From Spirodela intermedia (taxonomy: Eukaryota > Streptophyta > Magnoliopsida > Alismatales > Araceae), in NCBI GenBank assembly GCA_902729315.2, contig LR746270.1, positions 4,900,221 to 4,964,220 on the forward strand: a stretch of DNA of 64,000 nucleotides. The letters are read 5' to 3'. A program made the translations under genes and the position numbers. The notes below the pieces were generated by a model. It was given only the letters and a program-made list of their open reading frames with translations. It was not told where the DNA came from and ran no database searches. Positions 10,338 to 22,900 of the stretch are shown one piece after another (position 1 is the stretch's first letter; every line of letters starts with the position of its first letter).

Positions 10338-11261
10338 ATGAAGGAGATGACGGCGAGCGAGCTCGACATCGACGAGGAGTACAAGAGCACCCTGAGGACC
10401 AGGTCCTATCAGAACATGCTCAAGGAGGTCGGGGAGCAGCTCCGTAGGCTCGGCAGCCCCACCGTCGCTCACGAAGAAGAAGAAGAAGAACCAGGCGAGG
10501 AAGAAGACGCTGCAGAAACGGAAGGAGGAGAGGAAGAGGAAGAAGAAGACGACGAGTCTACGGCCCCTAGTGCCCATCTGCCGAGAGATTTTCTAGTGCC
10601 GGCGGAACTCGACCGGCTTGTGCCCGCCGACGGGGAAGTCCGGCTACGGGGCCTCCTCCGGGACTACCTCGACAGCGGCCTGAGGGCCTCCGCGTTCTGC
10701 TACCAGCTACTCGAGTCTATCGCCGGCGCGCGAGCCAACCACCGCGCCGTGCAGCGGATCGTCGAGCAACGCCGTGGAGCGCTGTGGGACCTCGTCCGCA
10801 TCGCCCGGCTCGACAACCCGTTATCGCAGCCGAGGTTGTCCGACTTCCTGCGCCACCACGGCAGCGCCTACGCCGCGCTCACGCCCCGTCTCAGGTCCCT
10901 GCAGCGGGGCTTCGCGGCCTTCAGTAGGACGGCGCGGGCGCGGCGGCGCCGGAGCTCGCTAGATGCGGCGGCGCGCGGCATCTACGGGCTCCACCGCGAG
11001 TTCGACACCGTGGGCCGGCTCCTGGCACGGCTCAACGACGAGATCGAGCATGACCGGTGGGTGGCGAAGACCCTCCTCCGCGGCGGCGGCTACCTCTGGG
11101 AGGAGGCCGCCGGGGAGCTCCGGGCGGGGGAGGACCGGCAACTCGAGCAGCTCCAGGAGCTCGAGGAAAGGGTCCTCCTCTGCCTCCTCACCATTACCAG
11201 GGCCTGGAAGCTCCTGCAAACCCAGGGCCTCGTCTCCCCTTCAACCAGTAGTAACCATTGA
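10338..11261 (+). CDS. UPF0496 family protein lacking the membrane hairpin (307 aa)
   Basis: Intronless paralogue of the gene at 6852. It shares the start motif (DIDEEYKSTLRTRSYQNM versus DVNEEYRKALRTRSYVEV), the DNPLSQPRLSDFLRHH region, and the C-terminal helices (RLLARLNDEIEHDRW, then ELEERVLLCLLTITRAWKLL). It differs in two ways. An acidic low-complexity stretch (Glu/Asp-rich, about residues 45-75) follows the first helix. Also, the hydrophobic segment of about 60 residues in the paralogue is missing, so FSRTARARRRRSS runs straight into LDAAARGIYGLHREF. This copy is thus predicted to be soluble. Two Mets open the frame; the second (10347) matches the paralogue start MTSS better and may be the real one. 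Function of the family is unknown. Confidence 0.82.
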   Translation: MKEMTASELDIDEEYKSTLRTRSYQNMLKEVGEQLRRLGSPTVAHEEEEEEPGEEEDAAETEGGEEEEEEDDESTAPSAHLPRDFLVPAELDRLVPADGEVRLRGLLRDYLDSGLRASAFCYQLLESIAGARANHRAVQRIVEQRRGALWDLVRIARLDNPLSQPRLSDFLRHHGSAYAALTPRLRSLQRGFAAFSRTARARRRRSSLDAAARGIYGLHREFDTVGRLLARLNDEIEHDRWVAKTLLRGGGYLWEEAAGELRAGEDRQLEQLQELEERVLLCLLTITRAWKLLQTQGLVSPSTSSNH

Positions 11262-11530
11262 AAGCCATCCTGCTGAGACCCGCCCACGGAGGACCCAGGA
11301 AGCCATGGAAAGAGAAAAAAATTATATATAATCACAGGTCCCTGATGTAGCAAGAAAAGAACAAATAAAAGAATTTGCGGCCCTGTTGAGTTACACTAGA
11401 ATTAGACGGAGTTTCAAGCGGAAATAGATCAAGCGGTCTGCAGGGGCTACAAGATTAAAGCTAACACTTTTAAATAGCCGACAGAAGACCTCGGCGGGGG
11501 AATCCGGCGGCCCGCCATCGCCCCGCCGGA

Positions 11531-14500
11531 TTACGTCTCCTCGCTGCCGCCTTGGGCTGCCGGCCTGCTCGATCTGAACTCGCGGCCCCGCCCTCGGAAC
11601 TGGCCTCGCCCGCGGGCTCGGCCTGCAACCACAGAGATCAATCGTCAGCACGGAAACACCTGCGGGACATCAATTCCTCCCCGGACGCAACGGAGGCTTT
11701 TCATAGGCTTTTCGTAGGCTTTTCATATTTATGAGAGGTGGGTATGTATTGTGGTGGATGCGTGTAGGATTTCGTAGGCTTTTCATATTTATGAGAGGTG
11801 GGTATATCGGTCGGGCTGCCTTTAATAAAATCAAAAAGTGGAGAGACGAAAGCTCTACTCGACCAGGAAATTCGTAGGATTTCCTCCAAAAACAGCAAGA
11901 AAGAAAGAGAAAAATATGGGCTGAATCGGATACCTCTTCCCTGGGCAGGGGCACGAGCTTCATCGTAGTCACCACCCTCCGGTTGATAATATCCAGGGCC
12001 ACCATAGCCACCTCGGCCGCGTCCTCGGAAGCTGCGTCCTCTACTGCGGTTCCAGCCGCCCCTGCCATATCCACGACCCCTGTTCTCCCAGGACGCATCG
12101 CCATAGTCGTTGATCGCGTCACCGTCTCCTGAAACATTAAGATAAAACATGGGCCAATTGCAGAATGTCGTCAAGATATCCCATATCTAGTTCAGGATAG
12201 TGGAAGGACGGATTACCAGCGCCTCTGCCTCCCCCCCTGCCATAGTCATTGATCACGTCACCATCTCCTGAAACATGAGGATGAAACATGGGCCCATTAC
12301 AGAAGGTGCTCAAGAAAATATATCTAGTTCGGAATAGTGGAAGGACGGATTCCCAGCACCTCTGCCTCTCCCCCTGCCTCTTCCACCATGGTCTCTGCCT
12401 CGGGGGCCCGGTGAGTTCTCTGGATGATCGCTGTACCGTTAGCATACAATCTCTAGCGAGAAATAAAAGAGAAATGATGAACAGGATTGATAGACAACCT
12501 TCATCGTATTCAACTTCAGCGTGTGGCTTCACCAGATCAGCTGGCAGAGGAGATTGGTACCTGTTGATGCCGATTAACCGATACCATTAAAACAACAAGA
12601 TAGTCGCTTGAACACAAAACGTGATTAATGAATTTCTGCTTTCCGAAATTTAGGCAAAAGTATCACCCCATGAAGATTCCTTCACAAACACAAGCTGGGC
12701 TTCTTATTTCATGTCTCAATGATCATAATGAGTATGTTATGACGACATATTTACAAGAGCGGGAGTGAGAAAGGTGTCGAGACTTTTTGAGCTGGAGGTA
12801 TGAATGACGGAATCATAATGTCAGAAGAAAGTTAACATTTACATGAATATACAGACAAGCATATGTGTCATCTGTAAAAACTACCAAGATCCATAAAAGC
12901 CTCAAATAATGTCCATTTATGGTTCATCTTAAAACCTAGAAAGCACCAATCGCTAACCTGCTTCACGACTCAGAAGTCGCAAGGATAACTCATCTTAAAA
13001 AATTATGAATGTAATCATAACTTAGGCCTCATCAAATAAAAACTTAAGTCCTATCGTTTCAAAATCCTACCTTAATCACTGATCCAGCATAAAAAAGGAT
13101 ACGCCCTATTAACCTGCCACGAAAATCAGACGACCTGACAAAACGAAGAGAAAAATCTGGCGATGCCCCCGCATTCAAATCTTCTGTTTCTCTTGGAATG
13201 AATTATTTTTCTTTTTACATCTAACCTGAACATATTTCATCGATTCTACAAAAACATCCATATATCTAATGATGTCACACAACAGGACATAAAAACTAAA
13301 AATCAGCGCCCAGAAGGTAAGAAAATATCTGATAATTGCTCGAGTGTCAACAAACGAAGAAAGAATTAACTCCCAGAATTGCGGCCGGCCACCCAAAAAA
13401 AAAACTATTTCTTACTTGTGTATAAACATTTAAATCTAGATATGGTTAAACATAGTGATTAATACAAAAGTTAAGAAAAATTGAGGACAAAACTGGAGTT
13501 TGCCAAAAAAAAAAAAACAACATTTCAAGACAATTCTACATACTGGAGCTGCAACTGATGGGTAACTTTTAGTCCTAAAAGATTATTAAATAAGCCGCTT
13601 AGTACATGTCCATTAGTTACTGTCAAATGTCGGTGCCAAATAATTATTGCGGACGCTTGAAAAGAAAGTAGCCTTATTTTCTCTTCTGGCAAGAAGCAGC
13701 CAATCCAGTATATAGTCAGTTAAAGCTAATACAAAGCCCATTGTTTACTCTTCTAGAAAACCACTATTTGAACAGTGTTAAGCGTTACCATGGTTAATTG
13801 ATTAGATAAGATGTTCTATACAGACCTCTAAGTCTCGGATTACCACCAATATGATGTCAAGCAATCATAAATTAGCACAATTATACCTTACTGGCATTAC
13901 GCCAAGCATCACATTATGTGGATACTAAAACTTCATTTTTTTCTGGCGATATGTATTTACTTAATAAGAGCATACATCCGGTAATCAAACATTCAGGCGA
14001 GAAAATTAAATGCAGATGATGTGAGTAGTCAAACAAAATAATTTCCTTAAGTGGAAATACATTCATGCACAAAGTTATTTGCTTTGTATCATAGATGAGG
14101 ACCATTTGAAGTTCGAACGTCAGCGGCCATCAAGAGTATGACTATATTGTTTCTCGATATTAACTCTAACACACGCAGATGTGTGGACCTGTCTAAAGTA
14201 GATGACGACAAGATTAATAGTATAAAACCTATGATACTTGAAACACAACAAAAATATTATGGCTAAACAAGATGGAATAAAGAGAAGGGGTGGGCAGACT
14301 TACCCAACAGACGATGTATCCAACTCCTTCTTTGACAACGTTATCGTGATAATCGACACATGCCTTGTCGTTTCAAGGCTATCCCATGTAGACAAAACAA
14401 ATTAGTTTGCCGCAGAAATCATTTAACGACCAAAAAATGAGGCAGCACAAAGGCCACTTTACAGCACTACTATATCATAACTTTCCCGGCTTAAGGCAAT

Positions 14501-15669
14501 TAGAAATTTATCTTACGGAAGCAGGCCTTCCTCCAAAGGCTCCCATGTATCAGTCACATCAATCGATCCAATAACTGTGTTCTGGTGAAGGTCTGCGATA
14601 CGCCTCTGTGTGGTTACACCAAAATTGTGGCAGAAGATGCATTTTAATTCCGTGCATGTTCGTCATAGAAGAAAACATAAAAAGTGTAGTGCTCACATAA
14701 CATTCACCTTAATTAGCTCCACAATCATCACGGTCTTATTGATTGCTCTTCCCATTGCCTTGAACACAATTTTATCAGAACCTTTTTCCTTTAAAAATCA
14801 ACAAAAAATGTTAATAGACAAAAGTGTAAAATCAACCCTAGATTAGAGGACAATAGAGAGTAAGAGACTCATCATAGGAAAACATTCTGAAATAAATTGG
14901 AAAAATAAGGAACAGATAAGGTGATGAAAGACATGTCGTTGTAGGCTTCTGAAAACACGCTTTTCTTTACAAGCATCTGTGTTTGCTTGGTGAGGAAAAA
15001 AATATTACTCCATACAGTACATATAAGAATCTAGATATCAAAAGCCAAAGAATGGCTTCACAAGGGAAATACTCATTGGATACTCATTTTTCTGTCAGCG
15101 TTCAGCATAGTTGAATGTTCATTGTTTCCAAACGTTTATGCCAGTTCAATGATTTTCTCCCTCTCATTATTAACGATTCAGTACTATTACTGCTCTGGGA
15201 TCATGAAGAACTAATGACACGGCAAAGATAATGACGTGTTTTGACCACGATTTCCGAAGCATGATCAAATGTTCTTCGGTATTTAAACTGAAGCCATCAA
15301 ACATTGCACACTGACAACAGTTCACATCTACTATTATTTTCTATGTGATCTACTCTTCCCTTAAAACAGATTTAACAAAGCAGACAGCTAAATTTCAATG
15401 CGTCACATAAAAATAACCAAAACCGTCTTGCAAAATAATTACTGTCACCTCAGGTCATTACGAATTATTGTCTCAAGATTACGGCAAGACCACACGCCAA
15501 TTCCAGCATTCCCATTTAAGCACAGAAATTAATTTGGAAGCAGTACCTGGAGAAGGATGGAGGCATAAGACATGTAGTTGCGCATTCTCCCCTGGGACGT
15601 GACCCGAATCTCATTTTCCATAATGGGAGTCTCCTCCCTAGGCTTCTCCGCCCTCTGGTACCGATCCAT
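11531..15669 (-). CDS. ALBA-domain RNA/DNA-binding protein with RGG tail (275 aa)
   Basis: Nine coding exons, all phase-consistent: 15547-15669, 14708-14788, 14517-14605, 14304-14378, 12499-12560, 12360-12419, 12217-12267, 11934-12128, 11531-11622 (stop TAA). The N-terminal start MDRYQRAEKPREETP and TSQGRMRNYMSYA are hallmarks of the long plant ALBA proteins. The Alba fold continues with KAMGRAINKTVMIVELIK, DVTDTWEPLEEGLLP and SIITITLSKKELDTSSVG (residues 1-125). The rest is a Gly/Arg-rich (RGG) tail. Plant ALBA proteins bind RNA, DNA and R-loops in nucleus and cytoplasm; the tail is usually the nucleic-acid contact. Exons 6-8 lie in a tandem duplication (see repeat at 12103-12378). A non-coding 5' exon probably ends at 16083, with an acceptor 4 bp before the ATG. 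Length is slightly below the roughly 300 aa usual for this subgroup. Confidence 0.88.
12103..12378 (-). repeat. Tandem duplication of an exon-intron unit inside the ALBA gene
   Basis: 12103-12241 and 12242-12378 align along their full length (about 138 bp each). Each holds an acceptor (TTTCAG|GAGA.GGTGACG), a short RGG-type coding piece and part of the next intron. The right copy has the donor AGAG|GTGCTG. The left copy has GCGCTG at that point and its best donor is a new one six bases on (CTG|GTAATC). Both choices keep phase 1. Confidence 0.85.
12561..14303 (-). other. Long intron 4 of the ALBA gene
   Basis: This 1.7-kb AT-rich intron separates the Alba fold from the RGG tail. No transposon or coding motif is seen in it. 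Confidence 0.7.
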
Positions 15670-16718
15670 CTCCCTGACCACCCGAAAAAAAATACTTAGA
15701 AGCACAAATCCACAAATATACACAACAAAGAGACTCACTTCCGAATTAAAGCCCTACAGAAACTCATCAAACACGGGAGAGCATCGCGAGAAGTCAACAA
15801 CCGTCACTGACCTGACATGCATCAGAGCACGAACCAAACCCAGCGGGTCCGTTCCCAAAACCTACCGCGCGTACGTAAAAACAGCAGCTAGATAGAATAT
15901 CCACAGAACGGAGCAAAAACAGCGAAATCAAGCAGAACGCTTCCATAACAACAACAAGACAAGGAGCACAATAAACTCTCACCGAGCGACAAACAACAAC
16001 AACAACAACGCGGATGGAAACACGGGAGGCGGCAAGGCGAATCAAAAGAGGAAACGAAGAACAAGCAGCAGAAGTCGATTACCGCCGGGAGGGGGCCCTT
16101 CCTTCTCGAACCCTAACCGCTCTGCCCCTTCTCTGAAGAGAGGAAACTTCTCACTCTGTCGCCCTCCTCTCCTCCTCTCCCGCCTCTCGTTCTTATGTAC
16201 GCGCGAAAACCAGGTGTGTGGAGGGGGTGCCGCGCAGCGAACGGGTCCTCCCTCTTAGACCACCCCACGCCCAAGTGGCTAGGGTAAGTTACCCCCGTCA
16301 TTCATCGGATCCAGATCCAACAGCCTCTCCTGCTTACCCGCCGTCTACCCGGGATTTGATCCGCAAACGTGGTGCATTCGCATTGGCTGAGAATCCACGT
16401 TTTTCGTCGTCGAGATTCACGAGTTAAACCTGATTTTCGATGCCCAATAGCCCAAAATCGGCCCACTTAGGCCCAATCTATAATGATCATGTCGGAAGGA
16501 GAGAAGGGAAGGGAGGGGAGGAGGTATGTGCCTGCCTGCCAAAGGGGCAATAAAACAAACACCTGCGGAGCGGCCTCTTCATCATGCGACATGAGAGAGA
16601 GAGAGATGCCGGACGGAGGATCCATCCTTCTTCACGCCCATCTCTCTAGTCTCGTTGTTCCCACCGGTTGCTTTTCGAGTGCAGCTTTGACGATCATCAG
16701 CCGAACAGAGGAGACCAA
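15670..16718. other. Region between the ALBA start and the RBM39-like stop
   Basis: On the minus strand, 15674-16083 looks like a 5' UTR intron of the ALBA gene (donor GGCG|GTAATCG, acceptor GTCAG|GGAG), with a GC-rich leader exon to about 16200. From 16200 to 16718 it is promoter and the 3' flank of the RBM39-like gene. No separate gene is recognised. Confidence 0.5.
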
Positions 16719-16838
16719 TTAACCACTATCGGGGAATTTCGCCAGGTAGGTTGGCGGAAGCTGCATGCAATGAGGATCGTCGTACCAAGACTGGTTAGAA
16801 ACAAGGAAGATTGTTTACATAAATAAATAAAAATACTC

Positions 16839-16902
<64 letters not shown>

Positions 16903-19900
16903 GAGAAAGAGGTGAGGATGAATTAGACGAGGGGCGATCACCATAAAAGTTGCTGTTATCATCTTCCCCGCGAACCACCTGCCATGGAGAGCACGCTGCG
17001 CGCTGATAGCAGCGGTGGCGCTCTCAAAACGCAAGTACACATAGCCTGCGCTGTTCCTGCAGAAGAGGATGAAACGAGGTTTGAAGGGTCAAACTTGAAC
17101 ATCTTCAACAGATGAATCTGTCAGCAGAATATTCAAACGAAGACAGAAAGTGAGACAATTAATATGCTTAAAGAGCGAGAGAGAGAGAGAGAGAGTAAAA
17201 AGCATGATGAGAGATCTGTTTCCACCAGAACGCTGATAGCGGCACAACACTACCGGTACCAGGAGTTTCATGAAGAAATGAGCACTTACTTATCCACAAA
17301 GATGTGCTTCAAAGGGCCAAACTTTGAACATTCCTCCTGGACATCTTCCTTGATGTCCAAATCGAAATCCGGCTCGGTCTGTCCAATTTTTCATTTTTTT
17401 TAGAATAACAACATTATGAAGTGAAAATAAATAGATAATGTGGCGAACCTCAAGGCTTGGGTCAAACATGTTCTTCAGCATCAGACATTCACTAGGGACC
17501 CCGATTGGATCAGCCTGTTGTACTGCCGCGGGCATAACGGGTAGACCAGAGCCTGGGAGTGGTAGTCCGACCAGTGAAGGTTGCACCAGAGAGGCTATCC
17601 CTGACGGGATCCCCAGAATTGATGTTGGCGGTGCACCAAGCGCAACCCCATTGGCACCCGATGGGATGAGCGAACTACCAGCACTGGGGAGAAAAAGAGA
17701 AGTTGACATGTAGAAGAAGAACTGACCGTGGGCAAGGGACCCAGAGAACAAGAAGAACACGAGATTCGTTGGAACTTGAAGAATGCAAGGAAAATCAGAT
17801 CTCGAGAGAATAGCAACCTTGTTGTCATGCCGCTGCGGTCCAGCTTCTGCATAAGAAGTGCTCTAGAACAAGCATTCAGGGCCTTCAAAAAAAAAAAGAA
17901 AAAAGCAGAGAACGTCAGAATAAAATCCATCTAGATCAAACTTGAACGTTTTCAACAGATATACGCCCATACCATAGACGAGGAATAGAGCCAAAGACGG
18001 TCTGACTAATAACATAAGAGTTTAGCATGTCCCATTCCCCAATGTTTAAATTCAAAATATTTTCCAGCTTAAAAGATGCTATTTCTTCTCACGAACACCG
18101 TAAAAAGAGTCTCTTCACTGGTTTTCCACAAAGACGCCTAGTTTTCAGAAATGCACTTTCATTCGTGAATTACTAAGAGGATACAAAATCTACTCATTTT
18201 TCAGCCGAACAAGCATATGCAAGAGCTGGTTATCGTTTGTAATTCATGAGTTCATGCGACCAGTTTCCAGATTGCATCATCTCTAAAATGCATCAAATGT
18301 TAAGGGTCCTAAATGCCGCCAACCCAACAGAACCAATCCAGTGGCTTATAAATAGAAAAGTGCAGAGCAGAGTCAGACAAACCAAATCTCCATCATCATC
18401 GAAATCGCCAGTATTTGCCCCATTATCTTGCACACCAGGTTGGTCAGAAACGGCAGAAACCTAAAATCCAAAGGGTTAGGAAATCATCAAGTAGGATTAT
18501 CTTCTTGTGGTGAATATAGGGAGAGCTTATTCATGATCTTAAGCACAGATACCTTGATAACTCTGCCGGCAATTTCCAGTTGCCCATTCAGGTTCTGTGC
18601 AGCTTTGGCATCTTCAAGGCGCGCAAACTGCAGGAATCAAACAATCAACACAGGATAAAGCCGATATAAATGAAATTAATTTAATAAGATATACCCACTT
18701 GTATAAAGCCATAGCCCTTGCATTTTAGTGTCTCTGGGTCAAGAGGCAACTGCACCAACTCCACCTGACCAAATGGCTCAAACACCTAGACAAACATAAA
18801 TAAGTAAAATGTCAATAGAAAGCCTCTAACCAAAAATAATAAAAATCAGCTGCCTATTTCTTAAGTAAAAGTTTAGAAGACAAACATGCAGGACAGTTGT
18901 ACAATAGGAAGTGAACGTCTACTACTGAATATCACCTGTCGAAGTTGCTCTTCAGTCATGCTTAGGTGAAGATTGCCAACATACAATCTACGGGCTCCAC
19001 CAGAGGAAGCTGCAGCTGTGTTTGACTGAACGAGATTCTTCTCCGCCTCTGAAGGTTTCACCATAACAGGCTGACCAAAAAGCAGCTGGCCACTCAATGC
19101 AATTGCCATTGGAACTGACATCACATCATAAAATTCGATGTAGCTGAAAGTGATAAAAAGATCTATTTGTAGTCAATCTAGAAGACCAGAATCCTTCAGA
19201 GGAAACTACAAAGAAAAAGTAAAATATATAATGAAAATATTCAGAATGCTAAAAAGCAGTGCGTTGTAGGTGACCAATTAATTCAATAAAAAACAGTCAA
19301 TACTGAAAGATGAATGGGCAGCGGGAAACAGCTGTATCCAGTGGACTGGAAATTCACAGCAAATAAAACAATTAAGTAAACACAATCATCTATAAAAAAG
19401 AACTATAGGATCGTTTAGATAACTGATGGTTTTTTAGAGGCATTAATAATTTTGTTCACACGTCAAATAGAAAACAAAATGACGTCCAGAAACAAGGTAA
19501 ACAGAGAAAGAAACTATACCCAACTCCCTTTGAGCGTCTTGAGTTGCGATCCATAATGAGGCGGACATCGCGCACCTAGAAATAGAAAATATGACCGACC
19601 ATCATTAGGATGACTGGGCAAAAATCGTAAGCTTTTTTTTGAATGTTTCAACTTACAACAATGTTGTTCCGTCACATAGAAACTCTATAGATATACTAGC
19701 ACGATGAGAGGCAGCCTATATGATTGCCTGTCACGTTTTAAGTGCACCATTAAATTCACCGTATATAAACTCCCAATCTTCATAAACGATTGAACACATC
19801 TAGGCATATGAGAATCACGGCTCGCCTTCTTCAACACGATCCACAATAAAAACGAAGATCGAACATACAAATTCTAAAGAACATCACAAAAGCGGCCGTT

Positions 19901-22900
19901 TTTGGTTTCATAGAGTTTCAGTGAGCCAGAAAACCAGCGTTACAAACCCACTTCTAGAAGGGAAAAAACAGTTCCCAAGTAAAACGAGCAGGCAAGAGAA
20001 AAACTATTGCACAAGATTTTGTCAACTATTAAGACACTAAACATCAGCAGAAAATTTAAAAAGAAGAAAAAAATGAAATTGGAGACCAAGAAGTATATCT
20101 CTCCAAAAAAGGACCAGTTATGCACAGAGAAGGCGAATAGATAATCTATAAATTAAAAGCCTCATCCCAGAAATCTGGGGGTTGATATGAATCCTAAAGA
20201 TCCCCAGTGATATAAAACGAATATCGACTGGCTATCAACCTCTAGTCAAAGCTCATTTTTTTCCAAACTGCAGCAGCACCTACAAAGTGAGCAGGGAAAG
20301 GGGGACATTAGGTCTAAATCCCAAAAAGCAGGTCATTCACGAGAAGATATCTGACATAAGAATAAACATGTCAGAAACAGAAAATGCTGAACCAAAAATA
20401 AGATGAATACGTTTAATCCCAGAAGAGTACAACAAAAGACAAAGTAAAACCAACAATCAAAAAACAAGTCCATTACCATAGTAATGAATCATTAGCAAAC
20501 ACCACACGATAAATAAATACAATGCCATTTTTATGCAATGCTTGGATTACATACGATTCAATTCGCCCATGGACTCCGTCAGCTACTTCTATCAACCTAG
20601 AACTTTCTAAATCAAATGTGGTCACTTCTGGCTAGATTTTCTTGGGTCGCACCTTCTTCCCCGAAGACCATTACTTTTCGTGTCTCCCACCTACCTCGCC
20701 AGGACCCTGAACTATCAATCATACCTAGTGCAAGTAATCAGGTTCCCCCTGTCCTACAGATGTGATCTCTAAATCCACGTTCTCAATTTCAATAATTTTA
20801 CCTCCAAACCATTCTCCTCAGCATTATCACCCTCCTTTTGCACATATCTAGTTCCTTCATACTTGGCAAATGGAACATCCGTCAGAACTACGTTTCAAGT
20901 CTAACATTATGATAGTATACGTGGTTGAAAAAGACACAAACAAGTATACATCTCACCCAGAATTTTTTTTCCATATAGACACAAAAATTCGCACCTAGCA
21001 AAACGAGCTTCAGATACAGAGTAGAATTCATATTTCTAAAACAGCCAAAAATATGGGTTACTACATCACTAGCTCTGGTCTGTACCCATTGCCTAATTTG
21101 TACTGAGTGACCAGCATTGGACAGAGAGCAGAGATTTAAGCCATGACACAGTTAAAATACAATGCTGTCACATCGATTATGTAATCCACGGGGAAGGCTT
21201 ACATTTTATTCTGCCATCCTGGATATCTATATTTTCAATACTATACTATGTAAATCAAAAGATAAAATTCGTAATAATCTCTGTATAAAATGTCGTGAAG
21301 TGTAAAAATACTAGATCATAAAAAATAGACACAAACAATAGATCTCACAGTAACTGGAACCAAACCGCAAAAGAATATACCCTCCAAAATCAGCATATTT
21401 TAGCATCTGTTATTTTATAAAATTTCAAGATAATTCTTCTAAACCTCGAAAAGAAATAGTTCAGTTTTAATTACAATTATCTACACTGTCACTGAACACA
21501 TCAAGATATACCTCACGGTAAAGTCGTTGATTCTGGAGGGAATACAGGCATGAAGAGTCTTGAACAATCTGACAGGAAGTAGAAGCGGATGAGTTGTTTG
21601 CAACAGAGAGAAGCAAAAGACTTGCCAGAGGTTGCGTATCACAGGGCCAACCTCGTACCTGAGGGTTTTCCTGATGATAGCATTTGCACGCTTACTACTC
21701 CGACACCAAGCACAGGTGACCTAAAGGGGATGTATTCACGTGAAACTAGGTTCACAAAAGGCTATCAAGAAACTAGGTTCACAAAAGGCTATGGAGAGAA
21801 GGGTCAATCAAAAAGGATTGGCGCATAAACTTTTTAACACCTTTGGCCCTTGAACAATCTCCCACGCTCATCCATTACGAATTTACCATGCATGAATGCT
21901 TCACTCGCCGAGTATGCACTGAATGCACAACGTCCTAACAATGTGCACAGGAAATCTGCGCAGACACACTTGCCTCAAGTTTACAATCTGCACAACAATG
22001 TGTGACTGCTTCATTTCTGTACGATCAGGGACGGATCAATACCCAAAGTGGCATGGCACATGGCACATGGCACATGGCCCACAGTATGCTGCTATTCTAA
22101 GATTTGTGCAGGCACCAAGGTTCTTGATCATAACCATTGTGAACCTCAGTCCACCAGGCCAACCTTCCTTTTCATGCAATCTGCCAGTTAGAACTGTGAG
22201 CGTCAAGTTGAGAATGGGGCAGTATTAAGTAGAAATGAATCCAACCCGTTTCCACAGACTCAAGCTTTGATTAATATGTATCCCCCATCACTGTAAAAAA
22301 AGGAAAATTCAAAGGATCGGTGGGGACATTCATCAAGACTGATAGCTAGGAAAGAAAATATATCGAATTCTCAGATTTCAGAGAGATTATGTAGCATCCT
22401 CAATTCTCCTCAAAGTTTCGAAATTTCGTTCGTAATTGGGAACACTTCATTAGGGTAAAACTTATGGCAGCGAGGTGCAGCACACAGGAGGAGAAAATTG
22501 GCTAACTGGCGTTCAGCGAGCCCAAAGATGGGCAGAATCAAGGCATAATAGTGTCACGATATGAAGTGGCTTTACTGATCTAGACTGTGCTTTAAATGAG
22601 TCGCTAACGAGCCAGTAGTATGTGCCAGATCAGCTCTGTTTTGGAACGGCCCCGCAAAGTCCAGAAAACTTACACACATTTGAGAGTTTGCAGCACGTTG
22701 GGGCCATCATACTCGACAAACCAGCCCCATTTAGAACTTGGAAGCTGGAAGATGCAGGCGGCCACCTTGCTGATAGCTCTAACGGTACCAGGAATGTATA
22801 ATTGCTGGAAACTTCACTGGACACGAAAATACAGAGGGTCCAAATGTGGCCAACGGCATCACTGACCATTGAAAACTCAATATCTTTTTCAGCATCTTGC

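Noticed and set aside
21589-21828. 79-codon frame with a repeated ETRFTKGYQ unit
   Set aside because: Lies inside an intron on the opposite strand to the host gene; the repeat is a simple 24-bp duplication.
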